A stretch of DNA of 64,000 bases from positions 62,001 to 126,000 of the forward strand of contig JAGDZV010000001.1 of the NCBI GenBank assembly GCA_049115495.1. The letters are read 5' to 3'. A program made the position numbers and the translations under genes. The notes beneath the pieces are model-generated. The model saw only the letters and a list, made by a program, of their open reading frames with translations, was not told where the DNA came from and searched no databases. The stretch is from JACPUW01 sp049115495. Its GTDB lineage: Bacteria; Bacteroidota; Bacteroidia; CAILMK01; JACPUW01. Of the stretch, positions 16,606 through 24,906 are shown in pieces. Each line of letters opens with the position of its first letter. Positions within the stretch are counted from its first letter, which is position 1.

Positions 16606-18122
16606 TGCACTATTTTAAAAGTTGTATCATTTCCAATTTCAAAGTCTTCAATAAAAATTACTTTTTCATCATTCACATTTTTCCTAACCAAATAAATGGC
16701 ATTCTCATCTGCAAAATCCAAGTCTACTTCAATCAATTGATTACTTAGCTTGGTCCATTCATAGCAAAAGGCAAAGTATCTATCGGCAAATGCATTTAAA
16801 TAAAGTTTCTTATTTGGGAATTTCTTGTGGAGTTCTATGGCTTGTTGCTTCTCGTTCCACGCTCTATCATTTATCAAAAACTTTTGTTGCACACTATAAA
16901 AATCAAAAACAGCCCTTGAAGACAACATAATAATGATTACTCCAAACCAAAATCTCTTTTTTTCACTTACTTGAAGCAATATTGATATCGCTAGTAAAAA
17001 GGCTAGCAATATTGAAATAAACTGGTAATTGTTAAAGTATACCATACCAAACAACAAGGCGGTAGTTAAAATTACCAGAAGAAAAATGGAGATTATTCTT
17101 AGTTCCTTAGAAAATTTGATTTTGAGGCCTTTTGAAGCAAGCACAGCGAAATAGGCCATTATTGGCATAAACATATATATGTATCTAACCCTTGCGCCAG
17201 GAGAAATCCAATAAACAATAAAGTTGGCAATAAAAATCACGAGTAGAGCTTTTGCTGTATCAGAAACAAAATGTGATTTTTTTATCCAAATCAAAAGCAT
17301 TGAACTGGGCAAAAAAGCCATGAGCACTTCAAGAGGAAACACCAAAAAATGGCTTAAATACTTTAGTATTGATATATCTCCTGTTGTTCTATTGGCCGAT
17401 TCGCCAATTAAGGTTTGCCAAGAGTCATTAAAAGTGCCAGCATTGTATTGTTTATAGAAATAAGGAAATACAGGTATAAGAAAAAACACCAGACTTAAAA
17501 TGATAATTGGGCTGTAAAGCAACTTGTATTTCATAGTTATTAATACGGCCACAAAGCTTGAAATAACGATAAAGGCTAATGATGGTATGCCTTTTGACAT
17601 AAACCCGAGCCCCGCAAGTAATGGTGGAATTAAAAAAAAATGCCAAATCCTATTATTTCTTAGATACCACCAGGGCAACACCAATACGGGAAATGTGATT
17701 AAGGCATAGAATAAATCCATTTCGGCCATCCGGCTGTAATACAAAAGAATATCGCCAGCAATAAAAACAAGAACTGACACTTTTAGGGCTTCTTTTGCGC
17801 TAATAAGTTTTTTAAAGAAGTAATAAATAAATAAAATGAACAGTAAGTAAGAAATCACCGATGGAAGCCTCGTAGCAAACTCAGATTGGGAATCTGTGAT
17901 TTTGTAAGTAAGAGCAATAATCCAGTTGTATAAAGGCGGCTTTCTGTAATAATTCTCTCCTTTTAAGGTAGGTTGCCAAATGTTGTTACCCAGTAATATT
18001 TCTTGGGCAATTAAAGCCCTACGGGGCTCTTCGTGCCCCAAATGAACATCATTAAGTCTACCAAATAAGGCAATTAAGCCAAGTGCAATTAGTAATATGT
18101 AATTGTACCTAAGCTTATTCAC
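16596..18122 (-). CDS. ArnT/PMT-type membrane glycosyltransferase (GT39/GT83-like)
   Basis: 508 residues with about ten transmembrane helices. N-terminal loop LGHEEPRRALIAQEILLGN has the acidic E/R-rich motif of PMT/ArnT enzymes that use polyprenyl-phosphate sugars, followed by KPPLYNWIIALTYKI. The C-terminal part is periplasmic. Such proteins add sugars to proteins or lipid A. It overlaps the peptidase-like gene upstream by 8 nt and the methyltransferase downstream by 10 nt. Confidence 0.82.
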   Translation of the reverse strand: MNKLRYNYILLIALGLIALFGRLNDVHLGHEEPRRALIAQEILLGNNIWQPTLKGENYYRKPPLYNWIIALTYKITDSQSEFATRLPSVISYLLFILFIYYFFKKLISAKEALKVSVLVFIAGDILLYYSRMAEMDLFYALITFPVLVLPWWYLRNNRIWHFFLIPPLLAGLGFMSKGIPSLAFIVISSFVAVLITMKYKLLYSPIIILSLVFFLIPVFPYFYKQYNAGTFNDSWQTLIGESANRTTGDISILKYLSHFLVFPLEVLMAFLPSSMLLIWIKKSHFVSDTAKALLVIFIANFIVYWISPGARVRYIYMFMPIMAYFAVLASKGLKIKFSKELRIISIFLLVILTTALLFGMVYFNNYQFISILLAFLLAISILLQVSEKKRFWFGVIIIMLSSRAVFDFYSVQQKFLINDRAWNEKQQAIELHKKFPNKKLYLNAFADRYFAFCYEWTKLSNQLIEVDLDFADENAIYLVRKNVNDEKVIFIEDFEIGNDTTFKIVQCR

Positions 18123-19185
18123 TATTTTTCTTGCCTTTCAGAATCTTTTGTAATAGATTTCTTCCTTTTCCGTCAGTAATCTCAAAGGTTATGCTATAAA
18201 AAGCTGGTGCACTTCGGGCATCATTTCTTACCCCACCGCCAAGAATATTCTTGAGTAACGTTGCCATGCTTTTGCCAAGTAACCCACGTTTAATATCTGG
18301 ATGCATTTCAATCTTATCAACCTTTAAACCATGTTTTATTCCCGTAGTTTGTAATGTAGCAAGCATGTTGGCTAAAACTGCATAGTCAACATCTAGTCCA
18401 TCTAAAGAACCACTTTGGTCAAAGTTTAAATCGTAATTCCAGTAGTTTAGTAGGTTAGATTTATCATAAGGACTGCCGTCTGTATTTACTAGTGGCAGTA
18501 GAAAGTCAACTTCAAGTCCATTTTGTTTTTCTTTTCCTACAAAAGACATTGGCCCGCCATCAGATAAACTGGCATCGCCTATATAAAACGTCCTTTTGGG
18601 ATACTTTTCGTTCAAAATTTCAAAAGATTCAACAATAGTTGATTTTAGTTTTTCATGAACATGTGTTCTTCCTGCAAAATATCCTAAAAATGAATAGGTA
18701 GCATATCCATCAGATTTGTATGGTAAACGTTTAGCATTTTCAATACTTCCATTACCTGTTTTACCATAGCTTATGCTTGGCTCATTGTTTTCAAAAAGAA
18801 TTAATGTTCCAGGAAAAACACGAATAAATGCTAGCACAATAATAGCTGCAGCAAAAATGTGCTTATACCATGGCTTCAATAATATATGTGCAAGGGTTAA
18901 AATGTAAGCCACAACTAAATAGTAAGGAATCAACAAAATTTTACCAAGACCTTTCATATCAAACCAATCTGAAATCGGATAAGAAATATCAGGCCTCACA
19001 TAATTTGCAGCTGGCTCGGCAAGAAACCCCGGTACATTCTTGTATTTGGTATAAGGCAAAACCAATTCAATGATTTCTCCTAAGGTAAAATAGATTGTAG
19101 TAAAAAGTAATGCTAGAATAACAGGCCAGGGCGATTTAATCCAGCGAGAGAACAATTTTTCGTAAGGTTTCTTTTTTTCTGCCAT
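18115..19185 (-). CDS. Membrane-anchored protein similar to murein endopeptidase MepA (M74), active site degenerate
   Basis: 356 residues. Three hydrophobic helices in the first third (about 20-44, 83-103, 110-130), then an outer domain. YIGDASLSDGGPMSF and QNGLEVDF (Asp227) resemble the GDxSxxxGGxM and GLDVD blocks of M74/LAS-type peptidases, and IEMHPDIKRGLL resembles the following block. The histidines expected before GLDVD and in the final HxH block are not visible (KEKQNGLEVD; AFYSITFEI). Probably a non-catalytic or altered relative. The assignment rests on short motifs only. Confidence 0.55.
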   Translation of the reverse strand: MAEKKKPYEKLFSRWIKSPWPVILALLFTTIYFTLGEIIELVLPYTKYKNVPGFLAEPAANYVRPDISYPISDWFDMKGLGKILLIPYYLVVAYILTLAHILLKPWYKHIFAAAIIVLAFIRVFPGTLILFENNEPSISYGKTGNGSIENAKRLPYKSDGYATYSFLGYFAGRTHVHEKLKSTIVESFEILNEKYPKRTFYIGDASLSDGGPMSFVGKEKQNGLEVDFLLPLVNTDGSPYDKSNLLNYWNYDLNFDQSGSLDGLDVDYAVLANMLATLQTTGIKHGLKVDKIEMHPDIKRGLLGKSMATLLKNILGGGVRNDARSAPAFYSITFEITDGKGRNLLQKILKGKKNSE

Positions 19186-19279
19186 TTGAGTACCTGTTTG
19201 CCTATAGTTTTACAAGAATACTTGTCGAAAATAGCTCAAAAGGAAATTAATTGCCCACATAGGATATTAAAATTGCACT

Positions 19280-20287
19280 ATGAAAAAAACCGATGTAAGA
19301 TCACTTTTAAAAGAAAGGATTTTAGTACTTGATGGTGCCATGGGTACTATGATTCAAAAACATAAATTAGAAGAAGAAGATTTTAGAGGAGAACGTTTTA
19401 AAAGTCACTCTAAACCATTAAAAGGTAATAATGATCTTCTATCTATTACAAGACCCGATATTATTAAAGAAATACACAAGCAATATTTTTTAGCAGGTGC
19501 CGATATTGCCGAAACCAATACTTTTAGTGGTACTACCATTGCACAAGCAGATTATGGTTTAGAAGTAGCTGTTTACGATATAAATTTTGAATCGGCCAAG
19601 CTTGCTAGAGAAGCTGCTGATGAAGTAACAGAAAAAGAGCCTAACAAACCTAGATACGTTGCTGGATCAATTGGACCTACAAACCGAACGGCGAGTATTA
19701 GCCCCGATGTAAACAACCCTGGGTTTAGAGCCACATCTTTTGATGAATTAAGAACGGCTTATGCCGAACAAGTGGGGGCTTTAATTGATGGCGGAGTTGA
19801 TATTCTTTTGGTTGAAACGGTTTTTGACACCCTTAATGCAAAAGCAGCACTTTTTGCTATAGATGAGGTTCAGGAAGAAAAAGGAACCGACCTACCAATA
19901 ATGGTATCAGGAACAATTACCGATGCCAGTGGTAGAACACTTTCTGGACAAACTGCTGAAGCTTTCCTTATTTCAATGAGCCATATGAATTTATTGAGCA
20001 TCGGTTTCAACTGTGCTTTAGGTGCAAACCAGCTTATGCCGTACTTACAGGTTTTAGATCGTAAGTCAAACTTTGGTGTCAGCGCTCACCCAAATGCCGG
20101 TTTGCCTAATGAGTTTGGCCAATACGATGAAACCCCTGAAATGATGGCTGATCAAATTGAAGAGTACTTAAAACTTGGATTGATCAATATAATTGGTGGC
20201 TGTTGTGGAACAACACCTGACCATATAAGAGCCATTGCTGACAAGGCTAAAATGTACGGGAAAAGGGAATTAAAAGCAGAATCATAG
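19280..20287 (+). CDS. metH: Methionine synthase, homocysteine-binding half (split MetH)
   Basis: 335 residues equal to the N-terminal homocysteine S-methyltransferase domain of cobalamin-dependent MetH. MKKTDVRSLLKERILVLDGA..GTMIQ start, AETNTFSGT, zinc ligands Cys245 in GFNCALG and Cys308-Cys309 in GGCCGTTPDH. The other domains lie in the separate gene 20784-23456. A split MetH is common in Bacteroidota. In this window the two halves are separated by 496 nt that hold another gene. Confidence 0.95.
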   Translation: MKKTDVRSLLKERILVLDGAMGTMIQKHKLEEEDFRGERFKSHSKPLKGNNDLLSITRPDIIKEIHKQYFLAGADIAETNTFSGTTIAQADYGLEVAVYDINFESAKLAREAADEVTEKEPNKPRYVAGSIGPTNRTASISPDVNNPGFRATSFDELRTAYAEQVGALIDGGVDILLVETVFDTLNAKAALFAIDEVQEEKGTDLPIMVSGTITDASGRTLSGQTAEAFLISMSHMNLLSIGFNCALGANQLMPYLQVLDRKSNFGVSAHPNAGLPNEFGQYDETPEMMADQIEEYLKLGLINIIGGCCGTTPDHIRAIADKAKMYGKRELKAES

Positions 20288-20364
20288 TTGTTAGTTAGCT
20301 AAGCCGTAATTTGAGCTTCGGTCGTCACTAATAATAACTATTATGTTAGATAGAAACCTTTGAA

Positions 20365-20730
20365 ATGAAAAACATACCCTTAGAAGATTTAGAGATTTAT
20401 AAAATGGCCATGGAAATTGGTGAAGATGTTTGGAACATTGTAATTACCTGGGACATTTTCAAAAAGAAAACTATTGGTAATCAACTTGTAAGATCTTCAG
20501 ACACGATTGCAGCAAATATTGCTGAAGGTTATGGTAGGTATCAGTTTGATGAGAAAAGGCAATTTTCATTTTGTAGAAGGGCTTCACTTTTCGAAACCAA
20601 AACATGGCTCATGAAAGCACACAATAGAAGCTTTATTTCTGAGGCAGAAACAAAAGATTTTCAAAGAAGGCTGTTAACTTTAGGAATGAAGCTCAATAAC
20701 AACATTAAGAATCTAAACAACAATAAATAA
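20365..20730 (+). CDS. Four-helix-bundle protein (23S rRNA intervening-sequence family)
   Basis: 121 residues, mostly helical, with the family signature NQLVRSSDTIAANIAEGYGR (53-72) and a helical rest. Homologues were first found inside intervening sequences of 23S rRNA genes and occur as scattered single genes in many Bacteroidota; function is unknown, and in some contexts they assemble as pentamers. It sits between the two halves of metH. Flanking bases 20288-20364 and 20731-20783 show no direct repeats that would mark an insertion. Confidence 0.9.
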   Translation: MKNIPLEDLEIYKMAMEIGEDVWNIVITWDIFKKKTIGNQLVRSSDTIAANIAEGYGRYQFDEKRQFSFCRRASLFETKTWLMKAHNRSFISEAETKDFQRRLLTLGMKLNNNIKNLNNNK

Positions 20731-20783
20731 CAGTTAAAGGCTAAATAACGTCCGCAGGACTAATTACTTAAAATTATAACGAA

Positions 20784-23456
20784 GTGAATAATTACCCCCT
20801 AAAACTCTCAGGCCTTGAGCCGTTGATAGTAAGTCCAGAATCTAACTTTATAAACGTAGGCGAAAGAACCAATGTAACTGGCTCGCGTAAGTTTCTTAGG
20901 CTAATTAAAGAAGATAAATATGACGAAGCACTAGAAGTAGCCAGAGACCAAGTTGAAGGAGGTGCACAGATTATTGACATTAATATGGATGAGGGAATGA
21001 TTGATGGCGTTAATGCCATGACAACGTTCCTAAATCTTGTTATGGCAGAACCTGACATCTCGCGTGTGCCAATTATGATTGATTCAAGTAAGTGGGAAAT
21101 CATTGAAGCTGGGCTTAAAGTAGTTCAGGGTAAGTGCGTTGTAAATTCAATTAGTCTTAAAGGTGGTGAACATGAGTTTAAACGACAAGCCAAAAAGTTA
21201 AAACTTTATGGCGCTGCGGTAATTGTAATGGCCTTTGATGAAAATGGACAGGCCGATAGCTATGAACGAAGAATTGAAATTTGCCAACGCAGCTATGATA
21301 TTCTATTAAATGAAGTTGGTTTTTACCCTGGCGATATCATTTTCGACCCAAATATTTTCCCTGTAGCCACAGGTATGGATGAGCATAAAAACAATGCACT
21401 TGACTTTTTTAATGCTACAAAGTGGATTAAAGAAAACCTGCCTGGCGCAAAGATTAGTGGTGGGGTGAGCAATGTTTCATTCTCTTTTAGAGGAAACAAT
21501 ATTGTACGTGAAGCCATGCACTCGGCCTTCCTATACCATGGCATTCAACATGGCATGGATATGGGAATTGTAAATCCTACCATGCTTGAGGTTTACGATG
21601 AAATTCCAAAAGATTTGCTTGAGCATGTAGAAGACGTATTACTTAATCGAAGGGATGACGCTACTGAAAGATTACTAGAATTTGCTGAAACCGTTAAAGG
21701 CGAAGCGAAATCAAGAGAAAAAGACCTAACTTGGAGAGAGGGAACCATACAAGAAAGGCTTACACACTCTCTGGTACATGGCATTCAAGAATTTATTGAA
21801 GAAGATGTAGAAGAAGCCAGGCATCAATTTGATAAAACGTTATCTGTTATTGAAGGACCGTTGATGCAAGGTATGAATGTGGTGGGCGATCTTTTTGGAT
21901 CAGGAAAAATGTTTTTGCCCCAAGTAGTAAAAAGTGCTAGGGTAATGAAAAAAGGTGTAGCTTACCTTCTACCCTATTTAGAAGCAGAAAAAGATGCTTC
22001 AAGCAGAGCCAAGGGTAAAATCTTAATGGCAACTGTAAAAGGCGACGTTCACGATATTGGAAAAAATATAGTGGGTGTAGTTATGGCCTGTAATAATTAT
22101 GACATTATTGATTTAGGGGTAATGGTGCCGCCTGAGAAAATATTGGACGAAGCCAAGAAACATAATGTGAATGCCATTGGCCTAAGTGGGCTAATTACGC
22201 CATCGCTTGATGAAATGGTACACCTGGCCAAAGAAATGGAACGCCAAGGTTTTAATATTCCACTATTGATTGGTGGTGCAACCACATCAAAAATCCATAC
22301 TGCAGTAAAAATAGATCCTGTTTATACTTCTGGCCCTGTAATTCATGTGCTCGATGCTTCAAAATCGGTTCCAGTTTTAAGTGGACTGCTTAGTGAAAAG
22401 GCCAATGACTACGCGGTTGAATACAGAAATGAATACTTTCAATTAAGAGAAAGCCATAGCAAAAGACAAGCGGCCAAAAATCTGATTTCACTAGAGGCTG
22501 CAACTGATAATGCACTTGTAACAGATTGGTATTCTTTAAATATTAAAACGCCTGAAAGCTTTGGTGTAAAAACGTTTAAAGGCATTGACCTTTACACTGT
22601 AAGAAACTACATAGATTGGACGCCATTCTTTTTAACATGGGAAATGAAAGGTAAGTTTCCAGACATTTTGGAAAGCGATAAATATGGTGATGAGGCAACA
22701 AAGCTTTATAAAGATGCACAAGAAATGCTTACCAAAATTGTAAAGGAAAAATGGCTCGTAGCAAATGCCGTTATGGGTTTATGGCCTGCAAATGCTAGTG
22801 GAGATGATATTGAACTTTACGATGATGAAGGTAGAGCAGATGTAATGGCCAAATTCCACACCTTGAGACAACAAGGCAAGAAGGGTAAGGATATTCCAAA
22901 CCTGGCCTTGGCCGATTATATAGCACCAAAAGAAAGTATGATTCAAGATTACATGGGTGCTTTTGTGGTAACGGCCGGTATTGGTATTGAAAGGCATATT
23001 GAACGTTTTGATAAGGCCAATGACGACTATAGCTCGATTATGCTAAAAGCTGTAGCGGATAGATTGGCTGAAGCAACCGCCGAATATTTACATGAAAAAG
23101 TAAGAAAAGAGTTCTGGGGTTATGGTTCAAGTGAAAAATTAAGCAACGAACAGCTTATAAAAGAGAGTTATGTAGGCATTAGACCTGCCCCAGGATATCC
23201 AGCACAACCTGATCACACCGAAAAAATCACCTTATTTGATCTTTTAAATGTTGAAGAAAACATTGGTGTATCACTCACAGAGTCAATGGCCATGAGTCCG
23301 GCAGCAAGCGTAAGTGGATTATATTTTTCACACCCAGAGAGTAAGTACTTCCCAATTGGTAAAATTCAAAAAGACCAAGTAGAAAGCTACGCTAAAAGAA
23401 AAGAAATGAGCGTTGAAGAAGTTGAAAAGTGGTTGGCGCCTATTTTGGGGTATTAA
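20784..23456 (+). CDS. metH: Methionine synthase, folate/cobalamin/activation half (split MetH)
   Basis: 890 residues starting with GTG 20784. Domains: pterin (methyltetrahydrofolate) binding about 10-290 with FINVGERTNVTGSRKF and IDINMDEGMIDG; cap and B12-binding domains with GDVHDIGKNIVGVVMACNNY (Asp421, His423 as the lower cobalt ligand, Gly426) and LSGLITPSLDEM; C-terminal SAM activation domain with GIRPAPGYPAQPDHTEK. Together with the gene at 19280 it gives full MetH, methylating homocysteine from methyltetrahydrofolate. No cobalamin riboswitch is apparent upstream. The rest of the gap upstream of the GTG is unremarkable. Confidence 0.95.
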   Translation: MNNYPLKLSGLEPLIVSPESNFINVGERTNVTGSRKFLRLIKEDKYDEALEVARDQVEGGAQIIDINMDEGMIDGVNAMTTFLNLVMAEPDISRVPIMIDSSKWEIIEAGLKVVQGKCVVNSISLKGGEHEFKRQAKKLKLYGAAVIVMAFDENGQADSYERRIEICQRSYDILLNEVGFYPGDIIFDPNIFPVATGMDEHKNNALDFFNATKWIKENLPGAKISGGVSNVSFSFRGNNIVREAMHSAFLYHGIQHGMDMGIVNPTMLEVYDEIPKDLLEHVEDVLLNRRDDATERLLEFAETVKGEAKSREKDLTWREGTIQERLTHSLVHGIQEFIEEDVEEARHQFDKTLSVIEGPLMQGMNVVGDLFGSGKMFLPQVVKSARVMKKGVAYLLPYLEAEKDASSRAKGKILMATVKGDVHDIGKNIVGVVMACNNYDIIDLGVMVPPEKILDEAKKHNVNAIGLSGLITPSLDEMVHLAKEMERQGFNIPLLIGGATTSKIHTAVKIDPVYTSGPVIHVLDASKSVPVLSGLLSEKANDYAVEYRNEYFQLRESHSKRQAAKNLISLEAATDNALVTDWYSLNIKTPESFGVKTFKGIDLYTVRNYIDWTPFFLTWEMKGKFPDILESDKYGDEATKLYKDAQEMLTKIVKEKWLVANAVMGLWPANASGDDIELYDDEGRADVMAKFHTLRQQGKKGKDIPNLALADYIAPKESMIQDYMGAFVVTAGIGIERHIERFDKANDDYSSIMLKAVADRLAEATAEYLHEKVRKEFWGYGSSEKLSNEQLIKESYVGIRPAPGYPAQPDHTEKITLFDLLNVEENIGVSLTESMAMSPAASVSGLYFSHPESKYFPIGKIQKDQVESYAKRKEMSVEEVEKWLAPILGY

Positions 23457-23499
23457 TGAACCCTGAGAAAAATAGCTGCTATTCACCAAAACAGCACTG

Positions 23500-23540
23500 C
23501 GACATTATTCGTATAATTAATGAATAATGTCGTATTTTTG
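23500..23540 (+). promoter_or_regulatory. Palindromic operator and promoter of the RES/Xre module
   Basis: A perfect inverted repeat, CGACATTATTC (23500-23510) and GAATAATGTCG (23522-23532), spacer 11 nt, is followed at once by TATTTTTG (23533-23540), a -7 box matching TAnnTTTG. The GTG of the antitoxin starts 4 nt later at 23545. The palindrome covers the place where the -33 and spacer should be, so binding there would block polymerase. This is what antitoxin autorepression needs; the binding itself is inferred. Confidence 0.75.
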
Positions 23541-23544
23541 ATCT

Positions 23545-23988
23545 GTGAAAAAGCAAGAGACATATCAAACAGAACCACAAGAATCTCTAACCTTAATAAA
23601 CGAGCCGGTAGCCACCTATGGGCTTAGTCGAATTTCATTAATTAGAAAAGGGCTGCATTTCAACGCAATTGCTCGTTTTACAAATAAATCTGGGCTTACA
23701 AAGCAAGAGTTGGCAAATGTACTTCAGGTATCGGTGCGCACTTTACAGCGCCACGAATCACAAACTAGGCTATCTCCTGCAATTTCAGAAAAGCTCATGC
23801 ACCTAAATGATATTTACCAATTGGCCACAGAATCTTTAGGCACAAATCCAAAAGACATTACCAATTGGCTACGCACACCAATTATGGCATTAGGTCAAGA
23901 GCCTCCCCTTTTATTATTAGACACCTATATAGGCATGCAACAAGTAAAACAAGTGTTAGGTAGGTTATCGCACGGTGTTTTTTCATGA
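23545..23988 (+). CDS. Xre/MbcA/ParS-type antitoxin of a RES toxin
   Basis: 147 residues, start GTG 23545. Middle part has a helix-turn-helix (GLTKQELANVLQVSVRTLQR, about 51-70); the C-terminal DUF2384-like domain ends in LLLLDTYIGMQQVKQVLGRL and SHGVF, the standard toxin-binding end of this family. It overlaps the toxin start by 4 nt, a usual antitoxin-toxin coupling. Expected to neutralise the toxin and repress its own promoter at the palindrome 23500-23532. Confidence 0.93.
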   Translation: MKKQETYQTEPQESLTLINEPVATYGLSRISLIRKGLHFNAIARFTNKSGLTKQELANVLQVSVRTLQRHESQTRLSPAISEKLMHLNDIYQLATESLGTNPKDITNWLRTPIMALGQEPPLLLLDTYIGMQQVKQVLGRLSHGVFS

Positions 23989-24440
23989 TTGTTTACCGCA
24001 TATCTTCTCCCAAATGGGCAAACGATGTCTCTGGCACCGGCGCTAAGTTATATGGCGGCAGGTGGAATTCACCAGGACTCCCAATGCTTTATACAAGTGA
24101 GAACATATCACTTTGCATGCTCGAAATATTGGTAAACGCTCAAAGAACTCAGCTAAAAGCTCCGTTTGTTCTGGTTGAGATTGATATTCCTGAAAATATC
24201 ATTGAACCAAATATAAATGACCTTCCTGAAGATTGGGATATCTATCCTCATGCTTTATCTACAACAAAATTCGGAGATAATTGGCTTCAATCTCACCAAA
24301 GCCTTGGCATAAAAGTTCCGAGCAGCACAAACAAATTTGAAAGCAATATTCTACTAAACCCATTGCATCAAAATTTTGAAAAAGTAGCGGTTAAAAACAC
24401 TTTTCAATTCAACTTTGAGCAAAGGCTATTTCAACTCTAG
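23985..24440 (+). CDS. RES-domain toxin
   Basis: 151 residues. RES toxins degrade NAD+ and belong to an ADP-ribosyltransferase-like fold (characterised as MbcT and relatives). Visible: MIVYRISSPK with Arg5, GGRWNSPG (24-31, Arg26), Tyr36 and Glu47 in CMLEILVN, the conserved Arg/Glu residues of the family, plus a late Ser (SNILLNPLH). Length is normal. All expected catalytic-type residues appear present, so the toxin is probably active and held by its antitoxin. Confidence 0.92.
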   Translation: MIVYRISSPKWANDVSGTGAKLYGGRWNSPGLPMLYTSENISLCMLEILVNAQRTQLKAPFVLVEIDIPENIIEPNINDLPEDWDIYPHALSTTKFGDNWLQSHQSLGIKVPSSTNKFESNILLNPLHQNFEKVAVKNTFQFNFEQRLFQL

Positions 24441-24538
24441 CTTGTATTTAATTACGTCTCAAATTTTTCTCTAAACATGACCTAGCTCATCGCATAGCAC
24501 TTTTTACACTAGCATATTGCAGGGTAAATTAATTCGTC

Positions 24539-24889
24539 ATGGAAACTATTGAAAACCTGTATGCTAAAGCTTACGAACTATTAGACGCAGCAAAAGAAAT
24601 GAGCTGCAAACCTGAAGAAGACGTGGTGCCTTATGAAATTTGTCAAAATTCATATGAAGCAATTCAACTTTACTTTCAGGCATATCTTGAAAAAAACAAT
24701 GTATCCTTTACAGAAAACGACGGTCCATTAGAACTTCTTGCAAAATGTAAAGGGGCTGATGATAAATTCAATTCAGTTCATTGGGGTATTCTAAAGCATA
24801 GAAAAGAATCTGAGCACGAGTGGATGAATGTTGAGCGTGCCGAAGACTATATTGATTTGGCTGAAAAAACAAGAAGTCTAGTACTTTAA
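24539..24889 (+). CDS. Small helical protein of unknown function, upstream of the PFOR gene
   Basis: 116 residues, not recognised. Predicted helical: METIENLYAKAYELLDAAKE, YEICQNSYEAIQLYFQAYLE, and VERAEDYIDLAEKTRSLVL. The helical pattern with a tyrosine/asparagine-rich second helix recalls HEPN-like domains but no R-x4-6-H motif of RNase HEPNs is visible. It ends 17 nt before the PFOR gene, so co-transcription is likely; a link with the PFOR/Rnf unit is only positional. Confidence 0.7.
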   Translation: METIENLYAKAYELLDAAKEMSCKPEEDVVPYEICQNSYEAIQLYFQAYLEKNNVSFTENDGPLELLAKCKGADDKFNSVHWGILKHRKESEHEWMNVERAEDYIDLAEKTRSLVL

Positions 24890-24906
24890 TCTAAACACCA
24901 AACATC

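Noticed and set aside
19186..19279. Cobalamin or SAM riboswitch upstream of metH
   Set aside because: Only 94 nt are available and no conserved riboswitch core was seen.
20288..20364. Target-site repeats of a mobile element at the four-helix-bundle gene
   Set aside because: No matching direct repeats are found at both sides, and no transposase or inverted ends.
20792..21103. Open frame of 103 codons on the minus strand inside metH
   Set aside because: Lies fully within the well-supported cobalamin half of metH on the other strand; composition is that of an antisense shadow, with no ribosome site or family match.
24441..24538. A third copy of the glucan palindrome (TACACTAG at about 24508)
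   Set aside because: Only one half-site is present; the other half does not match CTWAGTGTA at the right spacing.
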